Positions 47,105 to 60,408 of a stretch of DNA of 64,000 nucleotides are shown in pieces. The notes below the pieces were generated by a model. The model worked only from the letters and a program-made list of their open reading frames with translations, had not been told where the DNA came from and did not search any database. Origin of the DNA: Calycina herbarum. Its lineage: Eukaryota; Ascomycota; Leotiomycetes; Helotiales; Pezizellaceae. Position 1 is the first letter of the stretch. Every line of letters starts with the position of its first letter. The DNA lies in the NCBI GenBank assembly GCA_001414485.1, contig LLEY01000038.1:124001-188000 (forward strand), given 5' to 3'. The position numbers were made by a program, and so were the translations under genes.

Positions 47105-49153
47105 ATGGCGACTAAACAGCATCAGTCTGCTCCTACGCCGACTCGGCCAAAGAGCACAAGCGGGATTATTAATGGGACTAAAGCAGACGTTGGCGATTCC
47201 CGGGTTGTGGTGATCATATATGGGCAGGGCCAGGAAAGGATAGTGGCTGTTTTTGCGGACGTGCTTGGGAAACCATATCGACTGGCTTCGAGATTCTCAG
47301 AGGTGCGGGGCGAAGATCAAGGAACGGTTGTAGGAATCGCAGCTGGAGACGCAAAGGTCGATATCTTGTCAAGGAATAGAGTCTTGTTGGTCACCATCAA
47401 CGCTCACTGTGTGGGCTTGGGGATGCCTCCAGACCTCGACTTATCAGCTGCGTCAGATTACGAATTCTTATATACAGAAACACCATTTTTCCGGAGGGAT
47501 CTCTCTCGATTCATTGCATTTACTCTTGGTCAAATCAGTCACCACGAGGCCTTAATAACGAAGCCAAGAACATATTTCATATCAACTACCTTTCCTGATG
47601 TACGAACAGCACTTTCAAATTTGGATATCCTTTCTGTTGGCTCAGATGCTGTCGAGATTCGGGTGGACCTTTTGAGGGAACCTCTATCGGATGGAGCATT
47701 TAGCTCAGTGCCTAGCTTGAGCTACGTTGGCGAGCAAGTTATGTTGTTGCGACAACGGACAGAGCTTCCTATCATCTTTACGACTAGATGTACTCGCGAG
47801 AACGGTAAATTTCCCATGGACAATCCGGAATTGTTCTATCAGTATCTCTATCGAGCGATACAGTGGGGATGTGAGTATGTGGATGTTGAGATATGGTTAC
47901 CAGAAGACATTCGACGTCGTCTGTTTGAACAACGAGGGAGTAGTCGGATCATTTCTGCTTTTCACGATTTTTCCGGGACCTTCAGATGGGCTTCGCCGCA
48001 AGCCCAGACCACATTCAACGAATCTCGCAAATATGGCGACATCGTCAAAATGATCACAATCATCAACTCAATGTCCGAAAACTACGAGCTCGAGTATTTC
48101 CGTTCTCAAATCAAGGCCAACAACCCAGAAGGGCCAGCTCTTTCAGCTGTCAACATGGGCCAGCTGGGCCAACTTTCCCGCTCATTAAACACCGTCTTCT
48201 CGCCAATCACACATCCTCTACTACCTATCGTTGCTGCTCCCGGTCAGATGTCTGCTGCGGAGATCAACGGAGCGTTAAGCACGATGGGTCAACTCCCAAA
48301 GAGAAATATTTACGCAATCGGATCTTTCCGCTCAAGTCCACAAGTGACCTTCTTTGAGAAGTGTTTCAATGAGCTTGGGTTGCCTCACAATTTCACCTCT
48401 GTGGATCGCGCAGGCGCGAAAGGCTCTATTGAATCCTTTTGTCACCAGCCTGGCTTTGGTGGGGCTTATCTCAGTCCTGCTATATCAGCAAACCAACCAT
48501 ATATTCCGGTTCTTTCGGATGCAGCTAGGGCTATTGGCACCATTGACACGGTTGTTGTCCGAGGCGAAGGTGCTTCCGCCTCGTTTGTTGGTGACAATGC
48601 GACATGGAAGGGCATTCGTGCAACCTTGACTCGAGATTTCGCCCCATCGGCTTACCAAGATCGAGCTGCCATTATCATATCAAGCTCGCCAGAAGACGCT
48701 GCACCCATAATATTCGCTCTGAGGAGTTTGAATATTGGAAAAATGTATAGTGTTGGGTTCAGAGCTCCTGGGCCTCTTGCGGTTGGTGTCGAGCCTTTTA
48801 CCTCAATCGACAGTGTGCAGCGAGTGGACCATCCTTTTGCTATTATTTCCGCTTTACCCTCTGGGAAGTCACACCTAGTCCATCCTCTACTACGCCATTT
48901 TTCTTCCAGTGGCAATAGATCGTTGCTAAGTGCTGAGAGGATGGGCACTGGTGGTAAAGGGAAGGTCTTCCTTGACCTCTCGAATGGACCTAGACAGAGC
49001 GACCCTCTCGCCGTAGCAGAGCAGAATGGATGGACAGCGTATGGCGTGGCTGATACTAGCGCGTTCACAACAGTAGAAACACTGAGACTGCTCATTGGAC
49101 AAAATGTCCCATACAGCTTTGTGAGGTTGGCCAGCGGAAGGGGGCTTTACTGA
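47105..49153 (+). CDS. AROM/quinate-repressor-like protein (dehydroquinase-like + shikimate dehydrogenase-like)
   Basis: Single exon, 682 aa from the first ATG in frame ([10 protein letters not shown]); the frame is open 141 nt further upstream without an ATG, so an upstream exon is possible. Residues ~30-150 resemble a degenerate shikimate-kinase-like region with no proper P-loop. Residues ~155-370 are class I 3-dehydroquinase-like ([24 protein letters not shown]) and keep the SAFHDF histidine (~282) and a DIVKMIT lysine (~314). Residues ~370-682 are shikimate-dehydrogenase-like ([20 protein letters not shown]), but the substrate Ser/His and catalytic Lys blocks are replaced ([24 protein letters not shown]) and GDNTD reads GDNAT. 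This pattern, a non-catalytic copy of the AROM C-terminal half, is that of quinate-pathway repressors (Neurospora qa-1S, Aspergillus qutR), though shorter. A regulatory role is inferred. Confidence 0.8.
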   Translation: MATKQHQSAPTPTRPKSTSGIINGTKADVGDSRVVVIIYGQGQERIVAVFADVLGKPYRLASRFSEVRGEDQGTVVGIAAGDAKVDILSRNRVLLVTINAHCVGLGMPPDLDLSAASDYEFLYTETPFFRRDLSRFIAFTLGQISHHEALITKPRTYFISTTFPDVRTALSNLDILSVGSDAVEIRVDLLREPLSDGAFSSVPSLSYVGEQVMLLRQRTELPIIFTTRCTRENGKFPMDNPELFYQYLYRAIQWGCEYVDVEIWLPEDIRRRLFEQRGSSRIISAFHDFSGTFRWASPQAQTTFNESRKYGDIVKMITIINSMSENYELEYFRSQIKANNPEGPALSAVNMGQLGQLSRSLNTVFSPITHPLLPIVAAPGQMSAAEINGALSTMGQLPKRNIYAIGSFRSSPQVTFFEKCFNELGLPHNFTSVDRAGAKGSIESFCHQPGFGGAYLSPAISANQPYIPVLSDAARAIGTIDTVVVRGEGASASFVGDNATWKGIRATLTRDFAPSAYQDRAAIIISSSPEDAAPIIFALRSLNIGKMYSVGFRAPGPLAVGVEPFTSIDSVQRVDHPFAIISALPSGKSHLVHPLLRHFSSSGNRSLLSAERMGTGGKGKVFLDLSNGPRQSDPLAVAEQNGWTAYGVADTSAFTTVETLRLLIGQNVPYSFVRLASGRGLY

Positions 49154-50204
49154 TATTTTTATTCCTCACGTCTGAAACATTACTATGGAGAAGCAAGAGA
49201 TGGGATTATGATGGAGTATATTTAAGGTGCGGCGGCACATACCTATTTATTGGAGTTGGATAATAGCGGGGCCCGGGATTATTGCGTTTTGGTGATTTTG
49301 TACATAGACTTTTGATATGTCATGTTACATGCTAAAGCTGCGTGGTATACCATTAGATTAGTATTGGATATAGCAATTACAACATTATCTTTTTTTTTTT
49401 TTCATTATGATTTATGGAAACGTTGCTCCGTGTAGAGATTTTGAAAAACAATTCCTTTGGTCTCTCATACCCACAGAAAATAGAGAAGTATAAATCTTTC
49501 TTATTTATGCTTAGCGGTAGAATATACGCTGTGTGTTGGATTTATCTCTCTTTCTGAAAAAGATGGATGTTGTTGAGTTACTGGCGGCTTACTCGTGAGT
49601 AACTCGTGGCTTACTTGCAACTTAACTTGACAGCTTTTTCTTACAACTGACAGCTTACTTAGGAGGGATTCATAGAACTCTAGACATTAACATTTTCTAG
49701 ACTCTTGAAAAGAAAAAGATACGGTTTTAAGCTTAATTTATTCAGAGTATTATTGTCTTGAACATATAAGTTATTAATAACTTTCTTTTAGGACTCATCA
49801 TCGGAAATAATCAAACCTCCTGTTTTTCTTTCACACCCTTCTTGGTAGCTCTTGCCAAATCTGTAATTGTTCTAAATCATCCGGTTAACTATCAGAGGTA
49901 TTCCCAACATCTCAGTTAGTTTACTTAAGTTGTCCTAGATGATTGAAACAATGAAACCTAAAATGTTACTTTCTCTTTTACTGTCATCGCGAACTTTGAA
50001 ATTGTGCTTGTTGTCACAAATTCGGACACATCACGTGGAACAAATAAGGCTTCTACGGTAGCCTAGAATACATACCCATGCAGGTACGTTGACCATATTA
50101 AGCAAAGCTTCAATTCAATCTACCCGTCGCGAAAATCGCAGCGCGTCTACAATCAACTGTTCCCTCTTCCAAACCACCATCTCTGCCCACACATCACCAC
50201 CATC
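49154..50204. other. intergenic 1.05 kb
   Basis: 3' flank of the AROM-like gene and promoter of SPT16. Contains a T-run near 49,390-49,402 and a GGCTTACTCG-type repeat at about 49,577-49,664. No gene supported. Confidence 0.55.
49577..49664. repeat. possible short member of the GCTTACTCG repeat family
   Basis: Contains CGGCTTACTCG, GTGGCTTACTTG and CAGCTTACTT within 90 bp, resembling reverse-complement units of the 3.0 and 38.1 kb repeats. It lacks the GGGGGCC palindrome. Confidence 0.4.
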
Positions 50205-53200
50205 ATGGCAGAGATCAATATCGACAAGAACCAGTTTCACGAGCGTTTGTCGCATTTCATCGGAGCATGGAAGGCCGATAAGAGGAGCGGCGACGCGCTC
50301 TTTAATGGAGCTTCCTCGATCCTGATTCTGCTAGGCAAGGCCGAGGAAACCTCAAATTTCCAAAAGAATAATTCCATTCATGTGAGTATGCGAAATGGAT
50401 TTGCGACTTCTGGTGGCCAAATATACGGGTTGGAGACTTTTGCTGATGATGAGAGACAGTTCTGGTTGCTGGGTTACGAATTTCCCTCTACGCTTTTCCT
50501 TTTCACGGTCGATGGATTTACCGTCGTTACGACATCGAAGAAAGGTACATATTCTATGCGCGAAGATCATACGGGTATGAGGAGCTTGGAGAAGCTGACA
50601 ATGAGTAGCAAAGCATCTGGAACCACTGAAGGGTGGCAAGATTCCCATCGAGATTCTAGTTCGCGGAAAGGACGTGGAGGCAAATGCGAAAGTCTTCGCC
50701 AAGATTGCTAGCACAATCAAAGCTGCGGGCGTAAGTTACAACATGGATTTTGCGGGGACATGGCTGACTGTTTTGGGGGTTATAGAAGAAAATCGGAGTT
50801 TTACCAAAGGATACGTCAGAAGGAGCCTTCGTCGACGACTGGAAGAAGACATATCTGCCTATTCAGAAGGACCTCGAGGAAGTTGATATTACTCCAGCAC
50901 TCTCCGCTGCCGCCTTGTCCGTCAAGGATAAGACTGAGTTGGTGAGTAACCCTAATCCCTATGTAAAGCTATGCTAACAATAAATCAGCAAGCGATCCGA
51001 ACATGCTCAAAAGCATTAGTCGCCTTAATGAACCCATTTTTCGTCGAAGAAATGTCAGCGATTTTGGACGAGGAGAAGAAAGTTAAGCACAGTGCTTTAG
51101 CACAGAAAATCGACAATAAATTGGATGATGCGAAATGGTGGAAGACGGTGGAACTTCCAAGTAAATCGAAGATGCCCGCCGACTTCGATGTTTCACACCT
51201 TGACTGGACCCATGGCCCAACGGTACAAAGTGGAGGAAAGTTCGACCTGAAAATGAACGCCCAGGCGAATGACGAAGTACTCCACGCTGGAGTTATTCTC
51301 TCTTCAATGGGTCTTCGATACAAAACCTATTGTTCCACGATCGGCCGAACGTATCTCGTCGACCCGAATAAGTCACAAGAGAGCGCCTATAAGCTTCTGT
51401 TAATGGTCCACAGCCTGGTTATTAAGGAGGCTCGAGATGGTGTGAATGTAAAGGACATATATGCCAAGGCTCTTGCGCTAGTGAAGGCAAAGAAGCCAGA
51501 ACTTGAGAAGCACTTCGTTAAGAACGTTGGTTCTGGTATTGGTATCGAGGCTCGCGATCCCACATTAGTCCTGAATGCGAAGAGCTCCCGAGTGTTGAGA
51601 GACGGCATGACTCTCAATATCACTACGGGTTTCAACGATATCGAGAATCCCAACCCACAAGACAAGAAGAGCAAAGTTTACTCTTTGGGTTTGTCAGACA
51701 CAATTCGAGTCAGCACAAACGACCCCGTGGTGTACACAGGAGACGCCCCATCTCAATTGGACGGTATTTCATTTTTCTTCAAGGACGACGAGGAAGCCGA
51801 ACCTACGCCCAAAAAGATGAAGAAGGACTCAGCAGTCGGCGCTGTTGCGGCCAAGAACATTACGAAAACCAAACTTCGTGCTGAGCGAACAACCCAGGCA
51901 GATGAGGGTGCCGAGGCCAGACGTCGAGAACATCAAAAAGAACTTGCAAAGAAAAAGCAAGAGGAAGGTCTCAAACGTTTTGCCGAATCCGCCGGAAACC
52001 TCAACGGATCCGCGGTGAAGAAATTCAAGCGATTCGAGTCGTACAAGCGTGATAATCAGTTCCCCAGAAAGGTGGCTGATTTGGCTATTGTCATGGATAT
52101 CAAGGCTACCTCGATTATTCTACCCGTCATGGGACGTCCTGTGCCATTTCACATCCAAACAATCAAAAACGCCAGCAAGAGCGACGAAGGCGACTTTTCT
52201 TTCCTCCGAATCAACTTCTTATCTCCTGGTCAGGGTGTTGGTAGAAAGGATGATCAACCTTTTGAAGATGCCTCTGCCCACTTTATCCGAAGTCTGACAT
52301 TCCGATCCCATGATGGTGATCGATTTCAAGAAATCGCAAACCAAATCAGTAATATGAAGAAGGAAGCCCTAAAGAAAGAGAACGAGAAGAAGGAATTGGA
52401 AGATGTGGTTGAGCAAGATAAATTGACTGAGATTCGAAGTAAGTTGGAGAATCATCCATCAAAACTAACTACTTTACTAATACCTTACAGACCGAAGACC
52501 TACCGTTATGGACAACGTCTTCGTTCGTCCTGCACTGGATGGTAAGCGTGTTCCAGGAAAGGTCGAAATCCACCAAAATGGTCTCCGATATCAATCACCA
52601 ATCAACCAACAACGAGTGGATGTTTTGTTCAGTAACGTCAAGCATCTTTTCTTCCAGCCTTGTGACCACGAACTTTTCGTCATCATCCACGTTCATCTTA
52701 AGGATCCTATTATGATCGGCAAGAAAAAGACTAAGGATGTTCAATTCTACCGCGAAGCTTCCGATATTGCATTCGATGAAACAGGAAACCGAAAGCGCAA
52801 ATACAGATATGGAGACGAGGAAGAGTTCGAGGCAGAACAGGAAGAAAGAAGACGCAGAGCCGATCTCGATCGACAATTCAAGGCATTTGCCGAGAAGATT
52901 GCCGAGGCTGGCAAGAACGAGAACATTGATGTCGACGTTCCTTTCCGTGAACTTGGTTTCAATGGTGTGCCTAATCGATCCAACGTTTTCTGTCAACCTT
53001 CAACGGACTGTCTGGTCCAACTTACCGAACCTCCCTTCATGGTCATCACACTCGAGGATATTGAAGTGGCACATTTGGAACGTGTTCAATTCGGTCTTAA
53101 GAACTTTGATATGGTTTTCATCTTCAAGGACTTCACTCGGACACCAGCTCATATCAACACCATTCCGGTCGAGTCACTGGAGAACGTTAAGGAGTGGTTG

Positions 53201-53590
53201 GATTCCGTCAATATCCCATTCACAGACGGACCTCTCAACTTGAACTGGCCAACCATCATGAAGACCGTTACTGCTGATCCACATTCCTTCTTCGCCGATG
53301 GTGGATGGGGATTTCTTTCCAACGACACGGATGAAGATGATGGAGAGGAGGAGTCTGAAGAGTCCGCGTTCGAGATGTCAGATAGTGAGCTTGCGGCATC
53401 GGAGGAATCGAGTGATGAGGAGAGCGATTTTGATAGTAATGCCAGTGATGATGAGGGCAGTGCGGGAAGCGACGACGGTGATAGTGAGGGCGAGGATTGG
53501 GATGAATTGGAGAAAAAGGCTAAGCGGAAGGATGCCGAGGGTGGTTTGGACGAGGAGGAGAGACCCTCGAAGAAGAAGAGAAAGCATTGA
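50205..53590 (+). CDS. SPT16: FACT histone chaperone subunit Spt16
   Basis: Six exons: 50205-50381, 50460-50544, 50609-50730, 50786-50941, 50989-52438 and 52491-53590 (TGA), 1029 aa. The N-terminal aminopeptidase-like domain (to ~450) begins [20 protein letters not shown]. The dimerisation/linker region is rich in Lys/Glu ([18 protein letters not shown]); the middle domain has tandem PH folds ([59 protein letters not shown]). The tail (~90 residues) is very acidic with a basic end (PSKKKRKH). Spt16 pairs with Pob3 to handle H2A-H2B during transcription and replication in the nucleus. All five introns have GT..AG borders and restore conserved sequence. Length is normal. Confidence 0.97.
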
Positions 53591-54612
53591 GTTTAGCTCT
53601 TTTCACTTCTCTTTTCACTTCTCTTTCCTCTCTCTGGGCTCTTGCTATCTCGAACCATTTTGTTTGTATGATCAGTTGGGGCGGAAGGAAGGACGAGAAA
53701 AAAGGATAACCACAAAATTGATTCCCCACGACGACCGACGGATGCGTTTGGGTTCCTCTTTCTCTTATCTGTTTGTGCGATACGAACGAAGCAAGAAGGC
53801 GTTTCTATCTATTTTTATCTGAGGGTTCTTTTCAGCGAGGCCAAGCGAAGCAGAGCAAAAATGGAACATGGTGGGGAAGAGAGCACATACTTGGCTGGCT
53901 AGCTGGTTGGTCATGGGAAGGGGATGAGCAACAGCGGTGAGATAGTAATAATACTGGATGAATCTTCAAAATTTGCTGCCCTTCTTAACCTGTGATGTGA
54001 AAAAGGGTTGGTGAAGGTGTCTTCTAGTAAGAGAAGACACCACAGGAACTCGGAACTAACCAAGAGTAGAATCCCTCTGCTCTACTTCCCCGATTGTTCG
54101 ACTAAGACTCGGAAAACCAACTTAATAGGACAATTGTAGCAGGCAAAGTGCGAGGGGGACTATAGTCACGAATTCCTGCAACCCCTGGTGACACATGGTG
54201 AGCTGCTCATATCTAAATACCACTCTAACCCGATTCAAGTTATCTAACTCAACATCTGTCCCTGACATCACCGTCCATATTGGAAAGGTTCGTATCAGCT
54301 CACAAGATCACGACGAAACCGAAATAGCAAAGAGAAAACTCCATATCATTTTTCTATAAATTCAAAAAGGAAACAAGAACACAATTGATGCCCAGAAAAC
54401 CCCTAGTCATTGACCCGAAAAAAAAGGGGGAAAAACTAAAGTACGCCATAATAAAACCAAACCCCGCTCTCGGAAAAGACAACCTGGAACTAACAACATC
54501 ATCAAAAGGTGCTTCCCTAAATCCAGGGAATCATCAAGGGTTCAGTTCTTTCTGCTGACTAGACCCCCTCGTTATAGTACAAACCTACAAGCCCCTTCCC
54601 CCATATTTTTAA
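53591..54612. other. convergent intergenic spacer, 1 kb
   Basis: 3' flanks of SPT16 and CDC50. No gene supported. Confidence 0.6.
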
Positions 54613-56156
54613 TCAAGCTCTTTCAGCACCCAAAACACCATCTCGCCCACCAGTAGCCACTCCCCCACCATGAGAAGGACCATTATCGTTGTTCCAACTG
54701 AGATAAGTATGGTCTCCCAATTTTCTGGGCTTGATAAGATGGGTGACGGTGAAGAGGGAACCGAGCACGATGCAGATTCCTCCTACGACGACGTAGGCGA
54801 TTCCTAGGAAGGGATTTCGGCCGCCCACGACGGTTCCGGTGCTGATGATTACGGATTTTGTGCCGCCGTATTCGGTTACGTTAAAATCTGAGAGGGGATA
54901 AATTAGTGGATGGAGATTTGGGGATGGGGGATGGAGGATGGTAGCTTACGGCTGTTGACTAGGAGGGAGTATTCTCCGCTCTTCATAGTTTGGGTTTTGT
55001 TTTGCTGGGCTAGTTTGCTGAATGTTGGGAGACCAGCGAGGCGCATCCAGACCTGGAATGCATCATCATTGACTAGATCTGGTTGATGGTCTTCGGTGTA
55101 TCCGTATGGAAATCGAACCTGCCAATTCGGAGGTGGCACCACATCACTTAAGTTGTAAACTGTTTTGCCATAAAGCTTTTGATCACTGTCCCATGCGATA
55201 CCGACGTTCGACATGCTGTAAACATCCCCAACATCCTTTCCCAGTGGAATTGGGTTGAAGAATGTGTCGTTGAAAACGGAATTGGCGGCTAATCCACATG
55301 GGTAGTATGGCTTTTCGCCATCAGTTGTGTTTGTGGTTGCGAGTGGGGAGCAATCACTGGACTTGATGTCTTTCAAGGAAACGGCCTTTCCGGAAAGTTG
55401 ATCGGTGTTGAAAGATTTGGCATAACGACGATGGTTTTGGTAGAAGTTCGTGAGGCGATAATAGAAGTAAACTGGGGGCTCCATGTCGTGTTGAATAGTA
55501 AAATTGAGTTGACATTGCCAGACTCCAACGCTGACATTCCCATCATTCGTGTAATTCTGAGTTACCCATTGTTTTGACCATGTCGGTGCCTTTACAGCTA
55601 AATCGTTTTGTTTAAAGTGCGATTCCCATGCAGCGTCAGGAATTATGGAAGCAGGTTCGTCGTTGTTTCCTCCCCATAGAGGCGCGTCGAGGTGACATCT
55701 CGAGTAATCCAGTCTGAGTTCTTGAACCTATTTCCAACCATACGTCAGTTTCCAATTCCCACAGTCCCTCCGCGATGTCCGGATGTACCAACCGTCGAGC
55801 TCGCAAACAATAATCCTCCTCCTATGGGTGCGAATATGATTCCGATCGCAAAGAATAATGGGAGGACGGTCTTGGGGGTAAGGATCGGTCTAAAGTTTGA
55901 GATCCGTCAGCACAACTCTTTCGCAAGTCTACCATCCATTCAATTCCATCGTGCCCACTCACTGCCATGCTTTTAATCGCTGCTGTCGGAATGCGGTATC
56001 TGCGAAAGAAAAATCCTGTATCAGCCCAAGTCCTCGATGTGGCAGCTAATCCGTGGGATCCTTACTCGCCGGTCTCCTGCTCTTGGTCTTCTTCTCATCT
56101 GCTTGTTGGTTTGGGTCCTGCGAATCGATCGAGTCGGGGTGTGAGGTGTCTGCCAT
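54613..56156 (-). CDS. CDC50: Cdc50/Lem3 family flippase beta subunit
   Basis: Five exons on the minus strand: 56156-56066, 55999-55963, 55889-55793, 55727-54950 and 54887-54613 (TGA), 425 aa. N-terminal cytosolic tail, then [20 protein letters not shown] leading into helix 1 ([20 protein letters not shown]). The ectodomain has family blocks [43 protein letters not shown] and [15 protein letters not shown], with conserved cysteines and several N-glycosylation sites. Helix 2 is [18 protein letters not shown]. Cdc50 proteins pair with P4-ATPases to flip phospholipids at Golgi, endosome and plasma membranes. CDC50 versus LEM3 cannot be settled by eye. The third exon donor is GTTGGT, which is unusual. 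Confidence 0.94.
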
Positions 56157-56683
56157 CTTGCGCGGATGTCGTGATCATATGTCGGCGGGGTTGTTGATTA
56201 CGACCCGTGGTGTTGAGGAATTGTGGTGGTACGCTCTTTCAAGGTTGCTCTTGGGTTGTGAGTTACGTTGGTCGTCGCGATCCTTCATCAATCAGCCCCG
56301 TATTCCAAACGCCGGGTTCCGGCAGGTAGCGTTGGCAGAAATTCAGCCACTCTTCAACGCCACATGTGAAAAAGTTCAGATATCAAAGCGAGACTAGAAC
56401 ACTTCTCTATTGGTTTTCTTCAAGTCTCAATTCATTTTTTGTCTTCTCATCTGAGAGTCAGTTGCAAAATTAATCATTATTCACCTACATTTTCTACCAA
56501 GCGAATAACTCCCCTTTTTTAGAAGGCTGATTGTTACAAATATCTTGCAAATAACCCTTCCGGTGCCCAGTCCATTCCCTCTTACACCAGATAAAAATAA
56601 ATCTATGTGGGTATCAATTTCCCCTTACTCCAGCAATAATGAGAGCCCAATGCAAGTCACTCCAGCTCGCTATATCTCTGTCA
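56157..56683. other. CDC50 promoter and SAE2 3' flank
   Basis: CDC50 upstream region and the 3' end of SAE2. No separate gene seen. Confidence 0.6.
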
Positions 56684-59382
56684 TTACTCGTCTCGGAACT
56701 TCCACATAGCACCAGGCCGCATTGCCTGCGCATATCTTTTCTCTACCTCCTCCCGTTTCGCTACGCGTGCTGCCTCAAGTTGTTCTGCATGTTCTTGTGT
56801 TGACGGAAAATCAGTTTGCCAAAACCCAACCGGACTCCTCCTTCTCTCATGTACATATCGGTGCTTTCCACTTGTATTGGCTAGCTCGCGTGTTTTTGCT
56901 TGGAGTAGAAGTTCATCTCTCTCATCTCTACTCATATTTTGGATTTTGTGTGCATTGTCGCCCAAGAACTCCTCCAGTAGCTTCTCGTCTGCTTCCTCTT
57001 GTGACATCGTTGGGGGCCCTCTATTGTCATTCGTCATCTGAATAAAGGTACGAAATGCATTTCCACAACATTCTGGTTTCGTGCAGCCCTGAAGACAACG
57101 CCGCTTCTCCTTACCACGAACAACATCATTAAATGCAAAACCCAAACCTTGATTGTGATTGGAGTTGATGACGAAATCGCCAGGTTCCAACTTATCAAGT
57201 GGTCGACTCCGAAGAGGTTCAGGACCATAATCTCCAGGTGCTTCATCATCATTCTCATGACTGACCCGTTGCTGCCTAGATTGTGGCCTCAAATTGTCGG
57301 TTCGACGCATTCTAGTTCGAGGGGCGCTCTCTACTGATCTCCTTGCAGCGCCTACGGGCGGCGTTCTTGAACGGGGTGCTTCGCTGTTTGGTATACGCCT
57401 CGCGGGTCTCGATGCTGTTACAGGAGTAGCATCTCGTCCTCCGGGAGGTTGTGCGGGGCGTCTCCCCATTCCGCCTTCCGAAGACGGCCTTGCGGGAGAG
57501 GGGTTTCTTGAAGACATACCAGGAGGCTCAAGATTGTGTTGTCGACTTTTGGCAAGTTCGCTTGGCAGCTCAATAATCGATAGTTGAGGAGATCTTTGCT
57601 GATTGGGCGTCCTCGGATCAACAGAGTGGTTTACATGGAGATCTCGCTTCGGGGGAGATGGGTTTGTGAGTAAATTATTGAGTCGGCCATCATTGTTCGA
57701 GGGGATTCGAACCTTATTTCCAGAACTATCAGATCTCGACTCGTCTTCACCCAGAGAAGCCACAGCCTTGTCGCTGACAACGCGTCTTCTCTTGGGAGAC
57801 TTGGGATCCAAGTTTGATGTCCGTGGCAAAAGGAGACGATTGGGGTTCAGCGGCTGCAGTGGAGATCCGGCTTCAACATCCTCAGACTGTTCAACACCTG
57901 CGATATGTTGAGACAGCGGGGTATTGGTAGAGTTGCGAAGGTCATGTTCCCCGAGTGAAGCATTTGCCTGAGAAGTGGCAGAGAGCCTGGAAGCTTTCCG
58001 AGAAAGCTCTAGCATACGTCGCTTTTTGGGTGTATTGACCTTTTCTCCTATCTCATCTAAATCGAAGCTGTCCGTATGGGTCAACTGGCGTAGGCTGGCG
58101 AGAATAGGACTGCTGTTGATGGTTTCCACTTTCACCGCTTTTGGTGTGCTCTGATCAGCATTATCGCTTGGCCTTTTTCTCTTCTTGATAGTCCGGCTTG
58201 ATACCACTACAGGTGATTCGGGGGTTTCAGGTATTTCTACACGTGGAGTGTTTTCTCCTTTATCTTCCACACCAGGCCGTTGCGGGGAGGAATGCTGTGA
58301 TGGGTCATCTTGAGTAGAACCAAAATGTTCGGCCTCTATGGGCTCTATGGTCTCTATGGGCTCGAATTGTGTATCCTCGACATGAAATCGTCCTTCGCGA
58401 AGGAGATTTGGAGGAAGTTCTTGCGATTGGGCTGGCAGAGAACTTGGGACTCCAGTTGGACTTGGATAATATGTCGGATCGAGAGGTTCAAATGGGGTTG
58501 GGAACTCTTTTTGGTTGACAATAGGCCCGCCAGGAGCTTTGCTGCTGCCTTCAATCGCAGGCTTTTCCTTCAGAGGTGCTGCGCTCTGCTCAGGAGCATT
58601 ATCGGGCTGTGCTGGTTCTTTTGGGCTTGCCGGTACGTCTGTTTCTGCGTCGGAAGTTATTCCTGAGATAGCTTTATTTGCCCGTTTTGGGAGATCCGGA
58701 AGTCCAAGACGTTTCCGACAATCTGTTATGGTACCCTTTTGTTTTTGTATTCTCGCGTCCCTGCGAACTATGACTTGGCGGAGTTCTTCAACATGAGCCG
58801 CATACTTTTTGTCTTTCTGGCGTTGCTTCTCAACCAAATCATTCTTTGCCTCGACGGCATAATTCTTGGTTTTGTAAAGGTCGTTGAACTTTTCCACCAG
58901 CTTGTTGTACTTTACCACTCTTTCTCCTTCGCCCTCCATCTTCTTCTCTGTGGATGCTTCACTAGATGTGGGAACAGGGTTCGACGCATTGCGAGTATGG
59001 CTGGGGGGTTTTGGGGTCGCGGTGTCCTGGATATTTTTCTCCTTCCGCGATTCTTCGAGGGCCTCAAACAGGCGTTTGTTCTCCCTCTCCAGTTCCTCTA
59101 TCCAAAGGGCAGCCGCATTGTGCTCCTCCAGCTCTTTCAATAATCTTCCATTCTCTTTCGTTAACTCATCCGCCCTGGCTGACCTGCTTTGCAGCGATTG
59201 AAGCTCCTCCTTGGGGATTTTCGCGGTGTGTTCCTCATCGATTTCTAGAAAGTCTATATTAGTAATGCCATCAGTCCAGCAAAAGAAATCATCTCACCAG
59301 TGGCCACATCAGAGTCAATGCGATTGCAGATTCTGGTCAGCTCCGCAAACAAATCTCCTCGACCTTGCCTCCAACTCTCCAT
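56684..59382 (-). CDS. SAE2: Sae2/Ctp1/CtIP-like DNA-end resection factor
   Basis: Two exons, 59382-59298 and 59244-56684, 881 aa. Exon 1 (MESWRQGRGDLFAELTRICN) and the start of exon 2 form a long N-terminal coiled coil (to ~150), the tetramerisation region of the family. A long, Ser/Pro-rich, poorly conserved middle follows, with many SP/TP sites. The conserved C-terminus has CLQGCTKPECCG (~745, CxxC-type pair) and HRYVHERRRSPVGFWQTDFP (~822), the Sae2/CtIP homology region that stimulates Mre11 nuclease. The SP in RRSPVGF corresponds to the CDK/ATM-regulated threonine/serine region of the family. It acts with Mre11-Rad50 at double-strand breaks. At 881 aa it is much longer than yeast Sae2, as usual for filamentous fungi. 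Confidence 0.9.
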
Positions 59383-60408
59383 GTTGGCAACGGGCTATAT
59401 CGTGATTGTGGCGGGCGGGTTCTGTGCGCCTAGTCGCATTTTTGGTGCTGGTCCCGAGGCAGCGATGGCGGGAAAACTCCGGGAAACGCGTCGAGGGATG
59501 ACGCGCTGAAAATGGTCGCAGTGCATCGTGGGGTAAGTGCCGAAGTCGCCTTGGACCACCAACATCAAAAGCCTCAAAAACATCAAAATACGGGACCTCT
59601 CAACGCCTCTCAACGCCTCTCAACGTTACAGTTTTTTCTTCTAGGAATTGATGCATCGCCCCTTGCGCCATGTCTATTGGATCTGATGAGAGGGATCTGG
59701 TGGGATCAAATTCGATGCAGCACAAGAGATCGATCATCATGCATCAATTCCCCTCTCAGCAACGTTGTCTTGACCTTCTAGAGATATTGGAGATGGCAAC
59801 TCATCTTGATTCGACGTGGCTAGATCGATTCGGGTGCTTCTTTCGGGTTTCTGCCGCCGAAAAATATTTCCGATGTTGCATACTCCCTACACCTTAGCCA
59901 TCTGCTGCAAGTCAACATAATTACCCGGCAACTTTATGAGGTTATCCGAATTCTCACTACCAAACTCTTACAGCCTAATGCCCTATTGCTACTTCTTTTT
60001 TGTCAGGGCTCGAACCCAATTCCGGGGTCTTTTCAATCGTACAGCCTTCCAGCGGAGAATATATCCTGGTAAAGGAACGAAGTACCAAGTGGTGCCTCTG
60101 GGCAATATGGATCAATGTGGAGAACCTTGTCGAGAATCAGGCTACTTTGAAAATTTTTACATTCTCCTACTCTATGTGCTATTCATAGTGAGCTGATCCG
60201 GGGAAGGAAAACATGGAGATGCGGTACCCGTCACCTGGCAAACCGAGAAGCAATTGACCCATAGTGCCCAATGTACAATTCCAATAATCATTTGAGAATA
60301 TAGTCTCTGCTCTGACCATCATTTTTCTCTCTATTCGAAGCCCTTGTTCCTTACAATTTTGTACAACTTCCAAAGACTGATCTGCCAGTTTCAATATAAT
60401 TGCCCAGC
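59383..60408. other. divergent intergenic region, 1 kb
   Basis: Shared upstream DNA of SAE2(-) and the PAN-like gene(+). Contains a short CAACGCCTCT tandem near 59,600-59,625. No gene supported. Confidence 0.6.

Noticed and set aside
40369..49153. Quinate utilisation (qa/qut) gene cluster
   Set aside because: The repressor-like gene and a sugar transporter are near each other, but the transporter looks like a hexose carrier and no dehydroquinase, quinate dehydrogenase or activator gene is present.
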